Position numbers and translations under genes: made by a program. A stretch of DNA of 6,254 nt from Scatosoma sp045128175 (GTDB lineage: Bacteria; Bacillota; Clostridia; Christensenellales; Borkfalkiaceae), in contig JBGVRF010000167.1 in NCBI GenBank assembly GCA_045128175.1, forward strand, positions 1-6,254. The letters are read 5' to 3'. Below, piece after piece: positions 5,789-6,254 of this stretch. Each line of letters begins with the position of its first letter. The first letter of the stretch is position 1. The notes under the pieces are model-generated. The model had not been told where the DNA came from, made no database searches, and worked only from the letters and a program-made list of their open reading frames with translations.

Positions 5789-6254
5789 TTAATTCTTCTT
5801 CCCTTTTCGTTTTCTGATCTCTTGTACTTGATTTTCGTAGCCGTGATCGCTCGGCGTATAATATATTTTATCCTTAAGCGAATCGGGTAAATATTGCTGT
5901 TCGACGTACCCGCCGTAGTTATGCGGATATTTATATTTTGCGCTGTTTGCTTTATCCTCTTTGCTCCCAAAGCTGTTGTCTTTCAAATACGGCGGTACTG
6001 CGTCGTCCCGCACCTCCCGTGCGTCTCTTTTCGCCGCGTGCATTGCTTCTACAACCGAATTGCTCTTTTCCGCTTCGCATACGTATATGATCGCTTCCGA
6101 AAGTGGGATCATCGCCTCGGGATAGCCGATCTTTTCCAGTGCGTACATCGCGGAAGTCGCGATCTGAAGCGCACGCGGATCTGCCATCCCCACGTCCTCG
6201 GCAGAATGCACGACGAGTCGGCGCGCTACGAGCATGGGATCGCACCCCCCTTCA
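5789..6254 (-). CDS. rarA: Replication-associated recombination protein A (RarA/MgsA), C-terminal part (5' end cut by window edge)
   Basis: The visible 154 codons are the C-terminal part of RarA, a AAA+ ATPase related to clamp loaders that acts at stalled replication forks together with single-strand binding protein. The frame continues past the in-frame ATG at 6235 to the window edge with EGGCDPMLVARRLV, matching the family's conserved segment, so that ATG is internal and the gene is not short. Diagnostic MgsA C-terminal motifs follow: SAEDVGMADPRALQIA, IPLSEAIIYV, EKSNSV, VPPYLKD, YKYPHNYGGYVEQQYLP and YYTPSDHGYE. The Walker A and B motifs are off the window; the full family length is about 420-440 residues. 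It ends in the basic tail RKRKGKKN and a TAA. The repeated palindrome follows 11 nt later, with no clear intrinsic terminator, so readthrough into the lipoprotein gene is possible. Confidence 0.95.
   Translation of the reverse strand, partial: EGGCDPMLVARRLVVHSAEDVGMADPRALQIATSAMYALEKIGYPEAMIPLSEAIIYVCEAEKSNSVVEAMHAAKRDAREVRDDAVPPYLKDNSFGSKEDKANSAKYKYPHNYGGYVEQQYLPDSLKDKIYYTPSDHGYENQVQEIRKRKGKKN

Noticed and set aside
5789..6235. Treating the rarA fragment as a complete 148-residue gene starting at the ATG at 6235
   Set aside because: The frame continues to the window edge with residues that match the RarA family just upstream of that Met, so the ATG is internal.

Overview
The window is a run of six genes, all on the minus strand, from what looks like a moderate-GC Firmicutes (Clostridia-type) chromosome, probably an uncultured anaerobe. 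The lineage signals are a class III fructose-1,6-bisphosphatase, an exonuclease whose N-terminal half resembles the Gram-positive replicative polymerase PolC, MEP-pathway isoprenoid synthesis, NrdR, and strong AGGAG-type ribosome binding sites. I see no transposase, integrase, phage gene, CRISPR array, tRNA or rRNA. The lineage call is inference from gene content only.

In transcription order (right to left): the C-terminal part of the replication-fork ATPase RarA (cut by the right edge); a short intergenic spacer with two inverted repeats; a predicted lipoprotein of unknown function, possibly a beta-propeller; a 55-nt spacer with a second copy of the same 26-nt palindromic element; nrdR, the ATP-cone repressor of ribonucleotide reductase genes; ispG, the 4Fe-4S enzyme of the MEP pathway; a PolC-like exonuclease without a polymerase domain, whose start overlaps the end of ispG by 11 nt; a 273-nt gap carrying a good promoter and a hairpin; and the first 248 codons of fbp (cut by the left edge).

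The nrdR-ispG-exonuclease block is tightly packed and very likely co-transcribed. With rarA close upstream, the neighbourhood leans towards DNA replication and dNTP supply, with ispG as a housekeeping passenger. fbp appears to be a separate transcription unit, because it has its own -35/-10 boxes and a leader of about 87 nt.

Most of the window is ordinary core genome. The two points most worth a second look are the PolC-like protein that keeps the N-terminal, OB and exonuclease modules but lacks PHP and polymerase modules, and the 26-nt palindromic element found twice, in the same orientation and at nearly the same distance after a stop codon.
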